Positions 45,488 to 59,400 of a stretch of 64,000 nt of DNA are shown here, one piece after another. The notes under the pieces are model-generated. The model worked only from the letters and a program-made list of their open reading frames with translations, had not been told where the DNA came from and made no database searches. This DNA is from Enoplosus armatus. Its lineage: Eukaryota > Chordata > Actinopteri > Centrarchiformes > Enoplosidae. Within the stretch, counting starts at the first letter, position 1; each line of letters opens with the position of its first letter. Where the stretch lies: positions 11,483,001 through 11,547,000 of the forward strand of contig NC_092198.1 in NCBI RefSeq assembly GCF_043641665.1. The letters run 5' to 3'. The translations under genes were made by a program, and so were the position numbers.

Positions 45488-45720
45488 TTTTTCACAGCAG
45501 GTATTTTGACTTGTGGTAGCAGGAAAAGCACAGGTGAAACAACGAACGTTAACGATGGCTCTGTGCCAGTAAGTGTCCCAGGAAGCCTCTCCAGTGGGCC
45601 AGCATGCACAATACCAAACCCTGGAACTGGCTCACCGAAATGGAATACGGCCATCATTAACATTATTAATTATACCAGGTATAATTATACCTGTGCTTTT
45701 CTTGCTTTAACGTGTTAAAA
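45488..45720. repeat. Second copy of the palindromic MITE
   Basis: It shares TTTCACAGCAGGTATTTTGA, GTTAACGATGGCTC, GCATGCACAATACCA and ATGGAAT-CGGCC blocks with the copy in the last ptk2b intron. The central part has diverged, and the right end runs into a local TATAATTATACC palindrome. Confidence 0.7.
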
Positions 45721-47665
45721 TTGACCTTGTAATTTATAATACAGTCTACCTATTACTTTGTAAGCAGGGCAGTCTTGTCAGGCAGACAGAGCACTCACAA
45801 AAAGTAAACAAATATTAAACACTAAACAATACAATGCAAAACAAAACCCTGATTAAAATCATGAAGTCCCTTTTCCTACTTGTTTGTAACAGCTCTAGTT
45901 TTTTAAGTGAACACTTTCCAAGCTCACAGTGTTGTTGCTTCTCTCACACACCGCCATGCTGGCACTTGAGTTGTTATGGTAACAGCCGTTCCCGAGGGAG
46001 ATTTCTTTTATCACAAACTGAGACCAAGGTGGACACTCAGCCACAACAAACGCTGCAGCGGTACAACAAATACAAATATTCAGTACCCAAACATTTGTCT
46101 AGATGGGAGTTATTCCTGCAGGTATCTACTGGGGAGATCAGGTCAGGAGGTGAATGACAGAGACTGATTCAGAGTGACAGATTGTGACAAATGAGAATGA
46201 AATTCCACAGCAGCCGGTGGAGAAGCAACAAACTTCAACAAGTCTGCATTTGAGAGAAAGACGAGGCTGTATAGAAAGGCTAGAGTCGTCCTGCAACACT
46301 GTATGTCTCAGAGATTTACAGTTTAAAAACCTTTGAAATAATGACAAAAGGAAAAAGGAAAGTATTGACTGAGGAACAAAAGTGAAAAGAGGACAGTGAT
46401 AGAGAACGGGTGAAAACAGGAGTCAAACCTGGCTGGTCATTCCACAGATAGAGAGTTTTGATTCCCAAGACTAGGTAACGTAAGCATTGCAAGGCTAGGC
46501 TTTAGGTAACGTTAGCTTGGCTAGGTTAGGCTTTAGTTGGAAAGTACTTTAAAACATGTGGAGGGAGGGAACAACAGCTTTAGGCGGCGTGGCCTTGTGG
46601 CTAGGTAGCGTGTGGGTCAGGGGACACTGATTAGAGGGCATTAACATTATTTTTTCTTATACATTTCATGACATAGATAAGTCCCAACCGGTCGACTCTA
46701 CGTCAGCATTGGCCTTGCAAGGTTCAGGGCTGGTTTAAAACAGTAGATGACGTGTTGAGCCATTTTCAACCCATGAAATTTACATACATTTGGTAAAAAT
46801 GTCAATATTAACAGTTCAGTCATATCATTTAGTTTACAGCTAAACTGGAAAGAAAAACTGTCTGCAACAAACTCTCAGGAATCATGTCATGCTACCGGCC
46901 CAGCTGAAGTGGCTCCTTATTAGACAGCATTTTATTTTCAAAGGTAATTTGAGAGAAGGATGTTTTTGAGATTGAAAATCTGATGCTTGTATAACTGGTA
47001 CATCAACTGGAAATCTGGGTATTGTTGACACATCCCTGAATTAAGCAGTGTGAAAAGAGCTACTTCTGTTCTTATAAAGACAGAGTTATGCTGTAAATCC
47101 TAAAAGCGCAGTAGATATAAAGAAGCCTCTTTTCCTGGTCGGTGCTTGTCAACACAGGCAGGCACTGAGACAGGCCTCCTCTCTAAACAGTGTTGTGCTG
47201 AGGGTCTGCATATTGCAACGTTATGACCCCAGGCACTGGAATGCGGCTGGCTGCTGCTTCACCTGCACAGACTTGCTTTGATAATGAACAAAGTTCTCTC
47301 TCTGGGAGAAGATGGCACTTACTGCCTCACATTGTGCCATTATAATCCATTCATTACCTTAAAAATACACTTATTCAAGCCTCACAGACAGGTTTCACAT
47401 TTTGCATGGTCCCACCAAGAATGAAAATCTTTTCAAAAGCAGAAAATACATGTTGTTTGTAACCAGTTAAACCACAAATCTGGACTTTAAAGCTCATGTA
47501 ATGGTTTAAATGCAGGGCTGTCTGTTTATTGCGTTAACCTCTATAAATATGGGCCTGTTGCACGCACTTGTATTAGTTGTAGTGACTTATTCAGCTCACC
47601 TCCAGAGAAGTTTGGAAATCCCTGTGCTGCAATAAACGCAAACATCTATTAATCTTGTGTCTTAC

Positions 47666-47945
47666 CTGGTTCTGATTGAATTCCTCAACGGATGAAAGCC
47701 TGACAGAAAGTGTTACTCCTCACGGAGAGTCCAGGCCTGACAGCTCCACTCTCACACTGTCTCACACCGAGCAGCAGGCGGCAGGTGGCCACTCCCTCAC
47801 CTATGCGATCCTGCAGCAAGGTGGGCCCACTTCCTCATTTCATGGATCTCAGGAATATGGCGGATTGAGAATGCCTCTTATTCTTCCCGCAAAGTCTCGC
47901 AGGAGTTTTGCACTCTTTCAGACGCAGGAATGATTTTGAAATGTT
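47666..47945 (-). other. ptk2b: Candidate non-coding first exon of ptk2b (distal)
   Basis: On the minus strand this GC-richer, repeat-free block ends with a strong donor (GAACCAG|GTAAGA; plus-strand 47660-47672), about 4.6 kb upstream of the acceptor at 43100. It looks like a leader exon. The plus-strand open frame over it shows no recognisable family. Linking it to ptk2b is inference from strand, donor quality and the lack of another minus-strand gene nearby. Confidence 0.35.
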
Positions 47946-49039
47946 ATGGTAGATTTAAAAAACCTTGCCAGTTGCAAAACATTTAAGACACGTCGTGTAA
48001 CCACAGTTATTCAGTCAGAAATAACATATAGAAGTTTCTTTACTAACTCATTTATCCTGCCTTGAGGGAATATGACTCTGTGTGCTCATTTCATTTGAAT
48101 TTAGGTCTTTCATCTGTACCTTACCTCACACAATGCTTCTGTCGTCTTCACTACAAACTGTTATATTAGTTATATCAACGTAATTACACCGCCTGAGCAG
48201 CAGATGGCGCTACAAGCTAACACAAAACAGGATTTGTAAACATACCTTAAAGGCCGAACTTTGTTTAACTGTATATATTAGTTATATTCATGTATGATTA
48301 AAGGGAAGGGTGAAAAATGAGTGCAAACGTGTGTCACAATTTTCACATAACTTACAACAATGAGAGCGAAACCCAGATAGACTAAGCTATCAAACATTAA
48401 GACATTAAGTAAATATTAAAGAGAGAGAATAAAAAGAAAGTAAAAACAAATGACTCTATAATGAACTTATGTGATAGTTTTCCTCATATAGATACAAGCT
48501 ATTCTGACTGAGTTCCAGGTTGTCCAGATAGATGCCAAAAGTGGCATTAAATACAGTGAAGTTTGGTTTTTGGTTTGATCATTTGCTGGTATGAATACAG
48601 GCAGACAATGTGTAAGACATAACAGTCTTTGAAATCATCCTTCCCTACACCAAACAGCACAAACGTATATACTTTATCAGTCCAAAATATTTTATTGTAA
48701 GCGCAGTCCCAAAAACAAATGAACTAGATTTTCATAATTTCTTTAACAGAAATATATCCAGTACTTAGACAGAAACATTTTCACTGGGTAACATCTATGC
48801 ATCTTTTTTAAAAGTAACTTCTTTTTCCGTGTTTGTTACATATACAATATTTTCTTGTTAATAACAAAGAAAATGATTCACAAACATTACTGATAGTTAT
48901 AGTGTCAGACTGTGTGTGTGTTTGAATTCAGTCGTAGCATGTTGCAATGCTGTATGTTGGATTTTGGTAGGCAGGACTACCTTCTGTTTACACATCATTG
49001 CAACAGAATCACCAGCTGTGAGTGTTTCTCTCTGAAACA

Positions 49040-49137
49040 CTGTGGAGTAGAAGTGGAAAGTCGCATAAAATGGAAACACTTAAGTAAAGTACAAGTACTC
49101 GAGTATATTTACTTAGTTACTTTCTACCACTGGTATA
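49040..49137. repeat. Fragment of the AGTGGTGGAAAGTA-type element
   Basis: Contains TTAAGTAAAGTACAAGTACT, CGAGTATATTTACTTAGTTA and the end CTTTCTACCACTGG. This is the right-hand terminus of the AAGTACTTAAGTA-rich element seen complete at 50108-51331. Confidence 0.65.
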
Positions 49138-50107
49138 AACTGACCCAACAAAGTTACTTGTAGCTGAAATACAACATATTTTCAATAAACAGCAGACACA
49201 TATTTTTAAATCAGGATCATCTTCAAGAACAGCCACATTTTCATCCTTCTTATACTTGTGTACTTCTTATATGTGTGTAAAATGCATATATTTCAAGTCT
49301 CCTCTGTGGCATGTTTTATTCACTCAGTTCCCTCTTTGTAGCATCCAGTGCTGCTTTCTGTGCCAGAGGGTTTGGCATAGCTGTGTGGAGCAGTGACAGC
49401 TGTAAGGGGGTTCAAGTCTGGGTCAGAACGAGAACCAAACCACACCCACCATCCAGCAGACTGGAGCAGTGTCAAGGGCAAGAATCCACAACAGGTGTCC
49501 GTCAAGCTCGGATTTGTATGCAATCAGACAGTAGCAGGCACGGCCTCTGCAACGGTAAGCTTCAGCAGTTACAATGGTTTCGCTGTTCACTGGGCTCTAT
49601 GTGATCATTAATACTGACTTTTTGAGACCCCTCCTGCCCTGAAACTTCTAAATCATCACCATCACATCCCCCTCCTCCATGGGAGCCCACGCTGGGAGCC
49701 ACCTCCCTGTATGGAGCTGTTTAAAGTATTCAGAAACATAAACTCGGGGCACACAGGTGGCTTTGTGGCATGCTAACGCAGAATGTCTCTTGCGTCCCTC
49801 CCCAGGGAGTCTGAGGTGTTGAGGGAAAAGTATCAGATATGTTATGGCAGCGTGCAACAAAGGAGCTAATGATATGATTCATTCTGTCATTGTGGGTATG
49901 TAATGTGAAGACAGACTGAAAAACCTTCAAGCAGTATCAGGCCTGTCTGATGTTGTGTTGATTTTATACCCAGGTCCTGAGAGAAACAATACTTTATTTC
50001 AGCTTCATTCAGAATCAGAATCAGATCAGAATGACAAGTAAACATATGCTTGAACTTGAACCGTACATGCATATAGGCGTAAACATTTAGCAAGTATTTC
50101 TTAAGTG

Positions 50108-51331
50108 CAGTGGTGGAGGAAGTACCAGGATCCTTTACTGATAATGTTAGAGTATTACAAGTAAGAGTCCTGGCAAAAAGTTCAATAAAAGTAAACTAAT
50201 TATCTTAACTTCAGTAAGTACCTTTCATGTTGTAGCTGGTTGCACTGGAGCTCATTTTAATTACTTTATACATAGTTTGACAGTTTAATCTATAAGGATG
50301 CATCATATTTCATATTTAAGATCTGTGTTGTATTAGTAAAATCTAGTAACTAGTATCTTTAGATGTCAAATAATTATAGTGAGTAAAAAGTATATACTTC
50401 TATAGTATTTACTTCTGACATCTAGTGGAGTAGAAGTATAAAATAGCTACAAATGGAAATACTTAAGTAAAGTAAAAGTGCTTTGAAATTGTACTTAAGT
50501 ACAGTATTTGAGTAATTGAACTAAATTATGTTCTACCAGTGGTGGAGTAGTATTCAGATCCTTTTCTTAAGCAGAATTAAAATACCATACAGTAAAAATA
50601 CTCCATTGGCAGTAAAAATCCTGCATTTAAAACTTTACTTAAGAGATATTATATTATATTATCAAAATGTACTTAAATTAACAGGTAAAAGTACTCATTA
50701 TACAGATCAGGCAATATTCTGTATTTTTGTTATTGTCATCAAATCCTTTGAAAACACCAGACACAACAATGTGTTAGTCTGTCTCTCAGTACTTTGAGTG
50801 GTCATTTCACTTTCAAAAAATACTCAGTCATTTCCTGAATTTTAGCAAATGTCACTCAAACGGAAGTAAATGGAGCATTTGTTGGGGATTATTTTCAACT
50901 GCTGATTTGCTACTCCAGTGAGTATTTACTGCTGCAATATTAACACGGTATGTGTGAAGGAAATATCAGACTCTGGATACACAGACAAAACTTGTTAGTT
51001 TGATGAATTCATTGGTTTCGTTCTTTTCATGGGATTCACTAACAATAAGACAATATAGAATCAGTGTTACATATATTGTTGGATTTTTATAACCATTTAT
51101 CATTAATGTAATAGCAGCATTTTAATGTTGTCGCAGGCTGAGGTGGAACTCATTGTAACTACATAATAATGTAGTTACATCATATTTTATAAGATAATCG
51201 GTAAAGTAACCGAGTAACTCCTGCCGTCAGATAAATGTTGTGGAATACAAAGTACAATATTTCCCTCTGAACGTCAAGTACTTGAAAACTGATTTAATGT
51301 CCAATACTTGAGTAACACAATACCACTGCTG
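50108..51331. repeat. Two adjoining AGTGGTGGAAAGTA-type elements
   Basis: The first copy runs from AGTGGTGGAGGAAGTACC (50109) to TTCTACCAGTGG (about 50541). The second begins at the same CAGTGGTGG (50537) and ends ACTTGAGTAACACAATACCA (followed by CTGCT, 51331). Both have inverted CAGTGGTGG/CCACTG ends and many AAGTA/TACTT steps, as in non-autonomous DNA elements of fish. Confidence 0.7.
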
Positions 51332-51888
51332 AAGCCTTAGTGTGTTTGTTTATCAAGATTTAAAGGTACAGTACATGTATGCCCTGGCAATGTAGTATTG
51401 TTTTTTCTTCTACCAGCCTTGCTTATTGTGAGTTTGCTGCACCTTTGCTGTTCATTTTATGGGTTATTCTTCTTTTGTTTTTCTTACTTATATATTAATT
51501 ATTTTTAACATGTTCTAAAATAAATCTTGCTGTGCTTTGATAGCAGTTCCGTCTCTGTCCACAAGAGGATCCATAACACAAATTATCTGCCGATGCATAA
51601 AATATGGTTCGTCATGTTTAATGAATGTTTTTATTCTACCAGTGTGACTTTTGTCCAGAACATCTGAAGGTGTTGACTACGAAAATATAACTTTTTAATG
51701 TTTTGAGGTTGACTCATTTGGACTTGCCCCTATTTTTAGAGGCTGCTCTTTTATGAGGGATGAAGTGTCGTAAAATCTCTGATGACTCCGACTCCTGTCC
51801 AAGCATCCCACCCTAATGACCACAGTCCCCACCCTAAAAGCTTGCTGTGCAAATGGCTGAAATGGTATGCTTTGATCTTAAAGGTCTG

Positions 51889-51905
51889 CCCCCCCCCCCC
51901 CCCCC
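51889..51905. repeat. Poly-C run
   Basis: About 17 consecutive C residues; likely polymorphic and prone to sequencing error. Confidence 0.9.
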
Positions 51906-52799
51906 AGGTCCTGCTCACTCGTTATAGAAATCTTTGCCCCACCTTCTGTCTCTTTAATAATGTCTGGAATATTTATTTTTCCCCTGATGGTCATTATGCC
52001 CGCATTCTTCCAGCAGTGACCTCTGAGGTCAAAACGTTGACATCACTTCTCTGAGTAATGGTTGGCTATGACTTCTCCCTGTTTCTCTATTTGTTCACCT
52101 TTTGACTCGGGGAATGGACACCTGCAAGACAAAGAGATCGGACACCAGAACGTGGAGGAGAAGTAGGGGAGTTATTTGGTTTGGGTAGCAGGTGTGTATG
52201 TCTCTAGTGTTTATGTATGTGTGTGTGTGTGTGTGGGAGTGTGTGTCCTGTAAAGGGGTGGTCATTGAGTCCCATCCAAACTCAGCAGGAGTCCACAGTG
52301 TTCACTGAGGTGTGAAGTGGCCCGGGCCAGGAGTGGATTATAAACCTGGCCTGCATTACAATAGAGGTGAGAAGCAGCAGGGGCCCCATATTACAGCTCA
52401 GCAAACAAGACAAAATGCACAAGAATATCCCATGCGTATCTTTAAAGAGGCATTTTGAATAGAGACCTGTTGTTTAAAATGATATACAATGAAGCCTCCT
52501 GGAGGAGAGAGTAAAGGTCACAGTGGTGGTTAAATGGGTCCCGGAGTAAAGCATCAAAAAAACAGCAGGCCATTAAAGACAGGTTAGACTGGTAAACAAC
52601 ACAGTTTGATAGCATCACAAAACGCTATTTACATTTTCACACAGACCTTTGAATGCTGTGGAAATTTAGTGTTAAATGATGATCCTGCTTCACTTCATTT
52701 GGCTGATTCTATGGTTAAATAGGGAAAATGCTAACTCAAAATGTGTTTAGCAGAAAAGTACTGATCATTTCAGTAAAACAAAAACCCTAATCACAGTGA

Positions 52800-52875
52800 T
52801 TTAGGTGATTAAGATAAGACAACATAAGATAAACTTTATTGATCCCATGCAGGGAAATTGGGAACAGTAAACACA
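52800..52875. repeat. Fish retroposon tail-like fragment
   Basis: AAGATAAACTTTATTGATCC followed by CATGCAGGGAAATTG is a block found at the ends of many teleost non-LTR elements. Only this short piece is recognisable; the parent family was not identified. Confidence 0.45.
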
Positions 52876-55236
52876 GATGCCAAGTAACTTTACATAAGTA
52901 ACTAGAATATTATATACACTCTGACCATCTACAATGAGCAATGAAGCAAAAATGAAAAGATACTAAATACTATACACACAGAGTTGCATTAAAAATTAGT
53001 TGATTGTTTTACTGTGACTTGCAAAAAGGTTGATAGAGACATGACAGGCCATAAATTTGTCTTCAGTGCTTCAACTGGAAATGTCGCTGATGAGAGCGGT
53101 GAGAGTGAACCAAAACAGTATGAAAGAATAAGAGAAAAATTAGTCAAAAGATGCTAAAATGTTCTGTAGCTGAGGGGCTCGTCAGAGTTGGGTGACAAGC
53201 TACACCTTTTACATTACACACAGTCATTTGAACCATTGTTAATATAAAAAAATGGATTATAGCACCTTTAAGTTAGAACGTATACTAAACATTGCTCTCA
53301 TTAAGATGTAAAATATGGCTCTGCTCCATCGATGTGACGTGAATGGGCCGTTGATTTTGTTGACCCAAAAGATTTTTGGGGGGATAACTCGCACTCAAAT
53401 GTAGTTTAAATTCCAGTTCATACACCTGTTATAAATGCCTGAATATAAGGCTATTTCTGGTGCGGTAACATAAAACTTTGTGGTTACACAAAGTCACCGC
53501 CCCTTTTCAGATCTTTATTTTTCTTTCCAGTGACGCTACAAGGTCAGTGGTTTCTCTCATGTTTGCAGTAGAGTGATGCCTGTTCACAGACTGTAACAGA
53601 GCTATAACTGTGTATAATGTACAAGTTCCTCATTGTGACAGTATACAGAAGAGGTTTTACAAAATAACCAGAGAACCTATTTATTTCCAATTACACACGA
53701 GATATGTTAAGATGAGATGACACATTTACCTGCCACCCCCATTCTCCTTTGACACGGTCTAAACGAGGCGTTTGTGGGGTGTCATCCAGAGTGAGTATAT
53801 TCGGGGAGTGTTGAGGCACGTACGAGGGGCAGTGATGGCATGGCTGGCATGCTTCGGTGGATTTCACGAGTGTCAGCTGCTGATGGCATCAGATAGTGTA
53901 ATAACATGACAGAGGTCAATCCTTACAGCGGTCTACTGAGACACATGATGAAGACAGGAGCAGTGGCCTGATGGGTGGGGGTGGGTTTGTTAGGTGGTTT
54001 GTGTGCAACGCCGTGAAATTGTAAATAAGGTTTGTGAGACATTATTATAAGGCACTTGTATTATTCGGGCCTTAGAACATACCATAGATGATATCTTTTG
54101 AGAAGAAAAGGACACTTTGGGGGGCATGTTTATATATGTGCCTTTATAAGTTAGCCAGGAGTAGGGAAGAGAGAAGTGTGAATGCAACGGCTCATAGTGA
54201 GCGCCCTAACCCCATAATATGGGAATATGGGCAGGTTGCATGGACAAAGCACTGTGTGAAGGACTCAAAAGTGACATTACAGGGTCAGTTCACCCAAATT
54301 AGAATAACATTCTAACAAAAAAATAGTCCCTATGAAAACTGTTGACAGAGTAACAGTGACACTGTATCTGGACTGAGATGTTTCTACTGAATAAAATAAT
54401 AGTTTTGTCAATAGTTAAAGCACCACAAACAAAATGTCACTGACCTCTATTGTATCGTGGTGGAGGCAGAAAACCAAAGCTATCTGTAAGGCTAAATACC
54501 ATTCAGATGCAGCAAAATTCCTCATCAGCATTTAGGGAACGTAATTAAGGAACTTAAAATATGGTTAAAATCTACTCAGATGTACTCATGAATCATCTGG
54601 TGTTTTTATAGATTGACTCTAACTTATTGGTAGTGTTTTATACTTGTTTGATTGTATTGTTTAAGATTGTTTAAGACAAAGTAGTTCTCCAGTTCTGTAA
54701 TATCCTTCTGCCAGGTTTTAGTAATGTTGTGACTAGAGCTTCAAATTAGCTGCTGAGCTAACCCCTGCACTGTAACATTGATTTGTGTGTTGTTTTCTGC
54801 CCTGAAAATAAAGAAAGAAACACTAGGGGTAAGAGAGAAAACATGTTTTTCATAATTTGGATGAACTGACTTCATAGTGTGACTTCATAAATCATTTACA
54901 TAGATTATATACTTTATATTCTAAGTAATATGTGCAAATAAACACGCAAAGCAACATATGCCTTAAAACTGAATCACATTTTGTTAGAATAAAACACTGA
55001 TTGTAATTGTATCCTGTAACACTAAACGAGGCAAATACCATTTAAGTGTCACTGAAGTAGGCTTTACTTCTTGTTAGTTTAAAGGCATGAAAGAGGGAGC
55101 GCAGACAAACATCCACTCATGCTTCCCTTGAAAATGCTCTCCTGCACACGCCTGCATGCACATGCACACAAACAAACACCCTCCCTCACCGCACACAACC
55201 TCGCCGAGAACAGAGGGGGGAGGGGCAAAGAGAGGA

Positions 55237-55306
55237 TGATGTCACCCCTGTAGACAGCTAAGCCGAGGCTTGAGATAATGGTGACATTTCAGGGAAGGTG
55301 ATGTCA
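55237..55306. promoter_or_regulatory. Pair of CRE-like TGATGTCA sites
   Basis: TGATGTCA occurs at 55237-55244 and again at 55299-55306 in the same orientation, inside a repeat-poor block followed by CT-rich sequence. One base differs from the palindromic CREB/ATF site TGACGTCA. Function is unproven. Confidence 0.2.
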
Positions 55307-56397
55307 TTCTTCCACTGCTACCTCCCCTCCTCCCTTTCTTTCCCCTCCAGTCGTCCTCCCTCCCCCTCCTGTTCTCCTCTCCTCTCCTCATCACCAGTGC
55401 AGGTGGCTGGCCAGGCTCTTTGAATCACAGCGCAGAAGAATTAGCTTTTGAATAGGCGCAGAACATGCAGGCAATGTGAACCCAGCCCCCCCGTGCTGTG
55501 CTCATAGCTGCGATGTGTGAGACTCTTAATGTGTGTGGGTGTCATGTGTTTGAACGTGGGTGTTATGTGTTTTCATACGGGGGTGTGGGTGGGTGCTTGG
55601 ACATGGCTGTGCTTTCTTTCGGATGTCAGCTTGTGCATGAGTTCTGTGCTGTTAAAGCATTTGTTTACATCACTGTACGCGTGCTCATGTGGCAGCATGC
55701 GCATGGCCCTGCATGTGTATGCCGCCTGTGTGCATGCATGTGTATGTAGATGGGATTGCTGCCCTCCCATCCCAGTTGCCCACTGAGACCAATCAAGCAG
55801 AGAGCTGCCAGGCTGCAGGGCTGGTTGGCACTGAGTCCCTCGCTGAGCTCCTCACCCTGAGGATCTGCTCATTTAAGGTTTCCCTGACTTCCCACAAACC
55901 CTGTTTCTTTCCAGAAACGTATTATATTATGTATTATAGTCTGTGGTTAAGGCTTAAGCGTTTATATCCGCTCCAAAGCCTTATGCTGGCTGTAAAAATG
56001 CTGTGCGAAAGAGGACATATAATAGATACTATATATCTTCAACAGGAACACACAACTCCTATACAGTATAAAAAAGGCAACTTTACTTTCCAGAAAGTTT
56101 AATCCGAAGACTTACTGGGCATTTGCATATTATGGAGATTTGGTTTAACCTACTTCAGCATACTGGGCTGATTGCCACAGATAGTGATGCTTCAAAGCCC
56201 AAAGGCTGTTGTACCTCTAGTCTCACCGCTGAGCTCGAGGCTGCTCACCGGCAGTATTTTTATCCCTGTAAACTCACCGCTAGTGTGCTGCACTTTCACT
56301 CTGCCAAGTTCTGGTACACTGTCTTTCTTCCCCTGTCGAGAGGACTCAAAGCAGCGTGTGTGAGCTGTAAACAAGTTCCCACCCCCCACCCACACCG

Positions 56398-56398
<1 letters not shown>

Positions 56399-56445
<47 letters not shown>
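56399..56445. repeat. (CA)n microsatellite
   Basis: About 23 uninterrupted CA units following a C-rich lead-in. Confidence 0.95.
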
Positions 56446-56447
<2 letters not shown>

Positions 56448-59400
56448 AGGCTGTATCTGGGCAAAAAGAGCTTTCGGAAACCATAAGCATCTGTCTTATC
56501 ATATGATTGCTTTTCGTATGTCACACACTTGGATCACGGGGCACAGAAGGCTTCCCTACACACCTAGAGGAAGTCGACCAGAAACCAGAGCACATGACAC
56601 AAATGTAGAAAGAACAACTGTCCACAGATGTGTGCAGAGTATGAATATGAGCAACAACAAGGCAGCATGGCAGCTAAACACAGTGGAAATGTAACACATG
56701 GCACACCATTATCCACTCCTTACACGCAAACTGTAGCTATGAAAAATTACAAAAATTGTCTTGTAATGTTTTTTCAATTCTGTAGTTATTATTCCTGCAT
56801 TACATCCTTGTAGGTGTACCAATTTACGACTGGATACAGTACATTCAACATCAGCAGGTTTTCTATAAAAGTCATTAGAGTAAATATTTGACTTTCATAC
56901 TGAATATCTGTGGCAACATTAGTACACATGTCAAACTTGAGATACATTTTCAAGGAAATATAATATGTTGTAACAGTGATACAGTGATATTGGGTTTTAG
57001 AGACATTATGTTAAATAACTGCAGGATTAGCTTTCTTTTGCGCAAACTGTTATTTTCAAAGAGTTTTTGATGGATACATGTTTGAGATGTCGAAAGTATG
57101 TGAGGTATCAAAGAGCTCAAGTGTACTTGGTTAAATCCTGTTTGGCAAATCAAATCGGCTCATTTGACCTGGTTTTAAGATTCTTCACCCCTGTGGAGAG
57201 AGTTGCACCTGTACATTGTGCGAGATAAAAGCAAATTACTGAATGATGACATGTGACGGATGTTTACATGCTAGCAGTCGTGTCGACTGTTGAAAAGCTT
57301 TCCATCTTCAGGCTGAGGATTCATAGCGAGAGTGACATGGTGAAAATATTTACTGTACTTCGAGTGGAAGGAAATAGCTTTTTCCAAGTGTTGACAGAAT
57401 CTGAGAGTTAAAACCATTCAGCATGAAGTGCTGTTATGAGTGCAGAGGAGGCTGCTGCTGTGTAGCGTGCAGCAGCCTTTTTGTATTATGCAAGTAATTC
57501 CACTTCGCTGTATCTCCCCAGGGGCCCTTTTTCAATCCTGAAATGCAAAGTTAAGTTGATATACATCATTTTCAGTTTGATTGCCTCACCTGATGTGTGA
57601 AAACTGTGTTGGTGACTAACGGGATGTAGCATCAATTATTGAAACCTTAATATACTGCGTGTGCTCTTGAGGTATGGCTGGTAAATCATTCATACCTTGG
57701 TGGTTTTTGACATATACAGACTTTTAATAGGCTCTGACCTTGTCTATTACACACACGCACACATTGGACTTGTGGAGAGTATGGAGGAAATGAGAGAGAT
57801 GTGATGCGAGATGGGAAGTTGTACTAATTTGCCAAAATAACAAACAGGTGCGCCTGCACATGAATTACCTCGCACCCCTGTTTGGTAAACATACTCTCAG
57901 ATCTTATGACAGATGGCATTCTCAATCCAGGAACACTCATGTGTGATACACTGGTAATCATGATCGGAGGGTCCCCCGGGACGCTGTGCTGTCAGGCTGA
58001 TGGACTCATTAGACACACATTAGTGTGTGTACAGGAGTGGGCCTGTTCCCATCACCCCTGGGCTGTTTGTGACACAGTTTTCATCACACTGGAACATTAA
58101 TTAAGATGTAGAGATATTATCCTACACCTGAGATATCACTGAGGTACCTAATACCAAATGCTCTCAGGGTTCCCGTACTTAGTTCTTTCTAATAAGACAT
58201 ACTTGATCAAGTTTCAACGATTGGCTTTATTTATGGTTATCAAATCATGTATTAATGTTTTATAGATCAGTAGTAAGAGATTCATAACAGATTTGGGCTG
58301 AGGAAAATCCCTTTAAGCTCCTCATCTTTTTCATTGACCCTTTAATTCATTTTGATGGCTTATTAGTAAGTGAGAAAGCTATGACCTTTTTTTTTAATGA
58401 CTTATTAACATTACTAACTGCAGATTTGATGGCTTATGGGAAAGTGAGGAGGTCATTAACAAAGGTTCATGAGTTTCCCGCCATATAAAAAAAGCCATCG
58501 GGCCTGAAGTTGTACATTTTTATACTGTTGATACATTAAAATTTTAATAAAAAAGATTTTGGTTGAGATGCTTTGCAGCTCTGCAGTTTAATGGTTTAAG
58601 TGGTTTAATGTTCAGTCCATGAGTGCAGGCTGCGGTCATGACGAATTAAAGAGCTGAACAGACAAAGCAATTTAAGCTAGAGGATGATAAACACCTGCCA
58701 AACATTTTTTACAACCTGACAACCCAAACACTTTTTTCAGTTAGTTTTTGTGCCATTTGTGCCTTTATTTTCATAGTGACATTAATGATATGAGAGAGGA
58801 GGAATGACGAGCAATTAAACACACATTCACACACATTTGCACAAATTCAATACATTTTGCTGCCACGGACTTACTTGGTTTGGTATGGCCGGTAGCTTAT
58901 GGTAATGTTGGCTAACTTGAGCTAATGTTGGCTAGATATTGCTGTGTAACTGACATTTCAGAGTCAGCATGTTGCCTGTATGACTCTCCTCTGCTTGTGC
59001 TACTGTTACATGACGTTTTAGCATTCACCATTATCTCATCATTGCCACTTGTAGCTGCTGTCGTCAGTTGCAGCTGAAACCTAGTAAGTGGACCTTGAGT
59101 GAAGATTATTTTGACAAACTGCTGTTCCCAAGTTCAACAATGAACTTCTGCACGAAGAACTGTTTCGATTAAACATTTCTGGTAAACATTGGTAAGACAT
59201 TAATGGGCCAGCAGTAGTTCAAACTGAATCAGAGTCTGTTTTGATGAGTTCCATCAATTTAATCAAACAAAGTGACATGGCTGCACAGCCACCACATTAT
59301 CAGGTTGTCATTGTGGTCAAAGGTCTCATACTCAGTGACCCGACTGGTTTCAGCCACCAAAGTAACAACATAACTCTGGCATTCCTGAGGTGGATTTCCC

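Noticed and set aside
46460..46560. GGCTTTAGGTAACG-like steps suggesting a telomere-like array
   Set aside because: Only a few irregular copies; this is an interspersed repeat and not a telomeric array.
47676..47933. Plus-strand open frame of 85 codons
   Set aside because: No family resemblance. The segment is better explained as a minus-strand leader exon ending in a strong donor at 47665.
56123..56524. Frames of more than 100 codons on both strands
   Set aside because: They owe their length to the CA microsatellite, which lacks stops in all frames; no domain is present.
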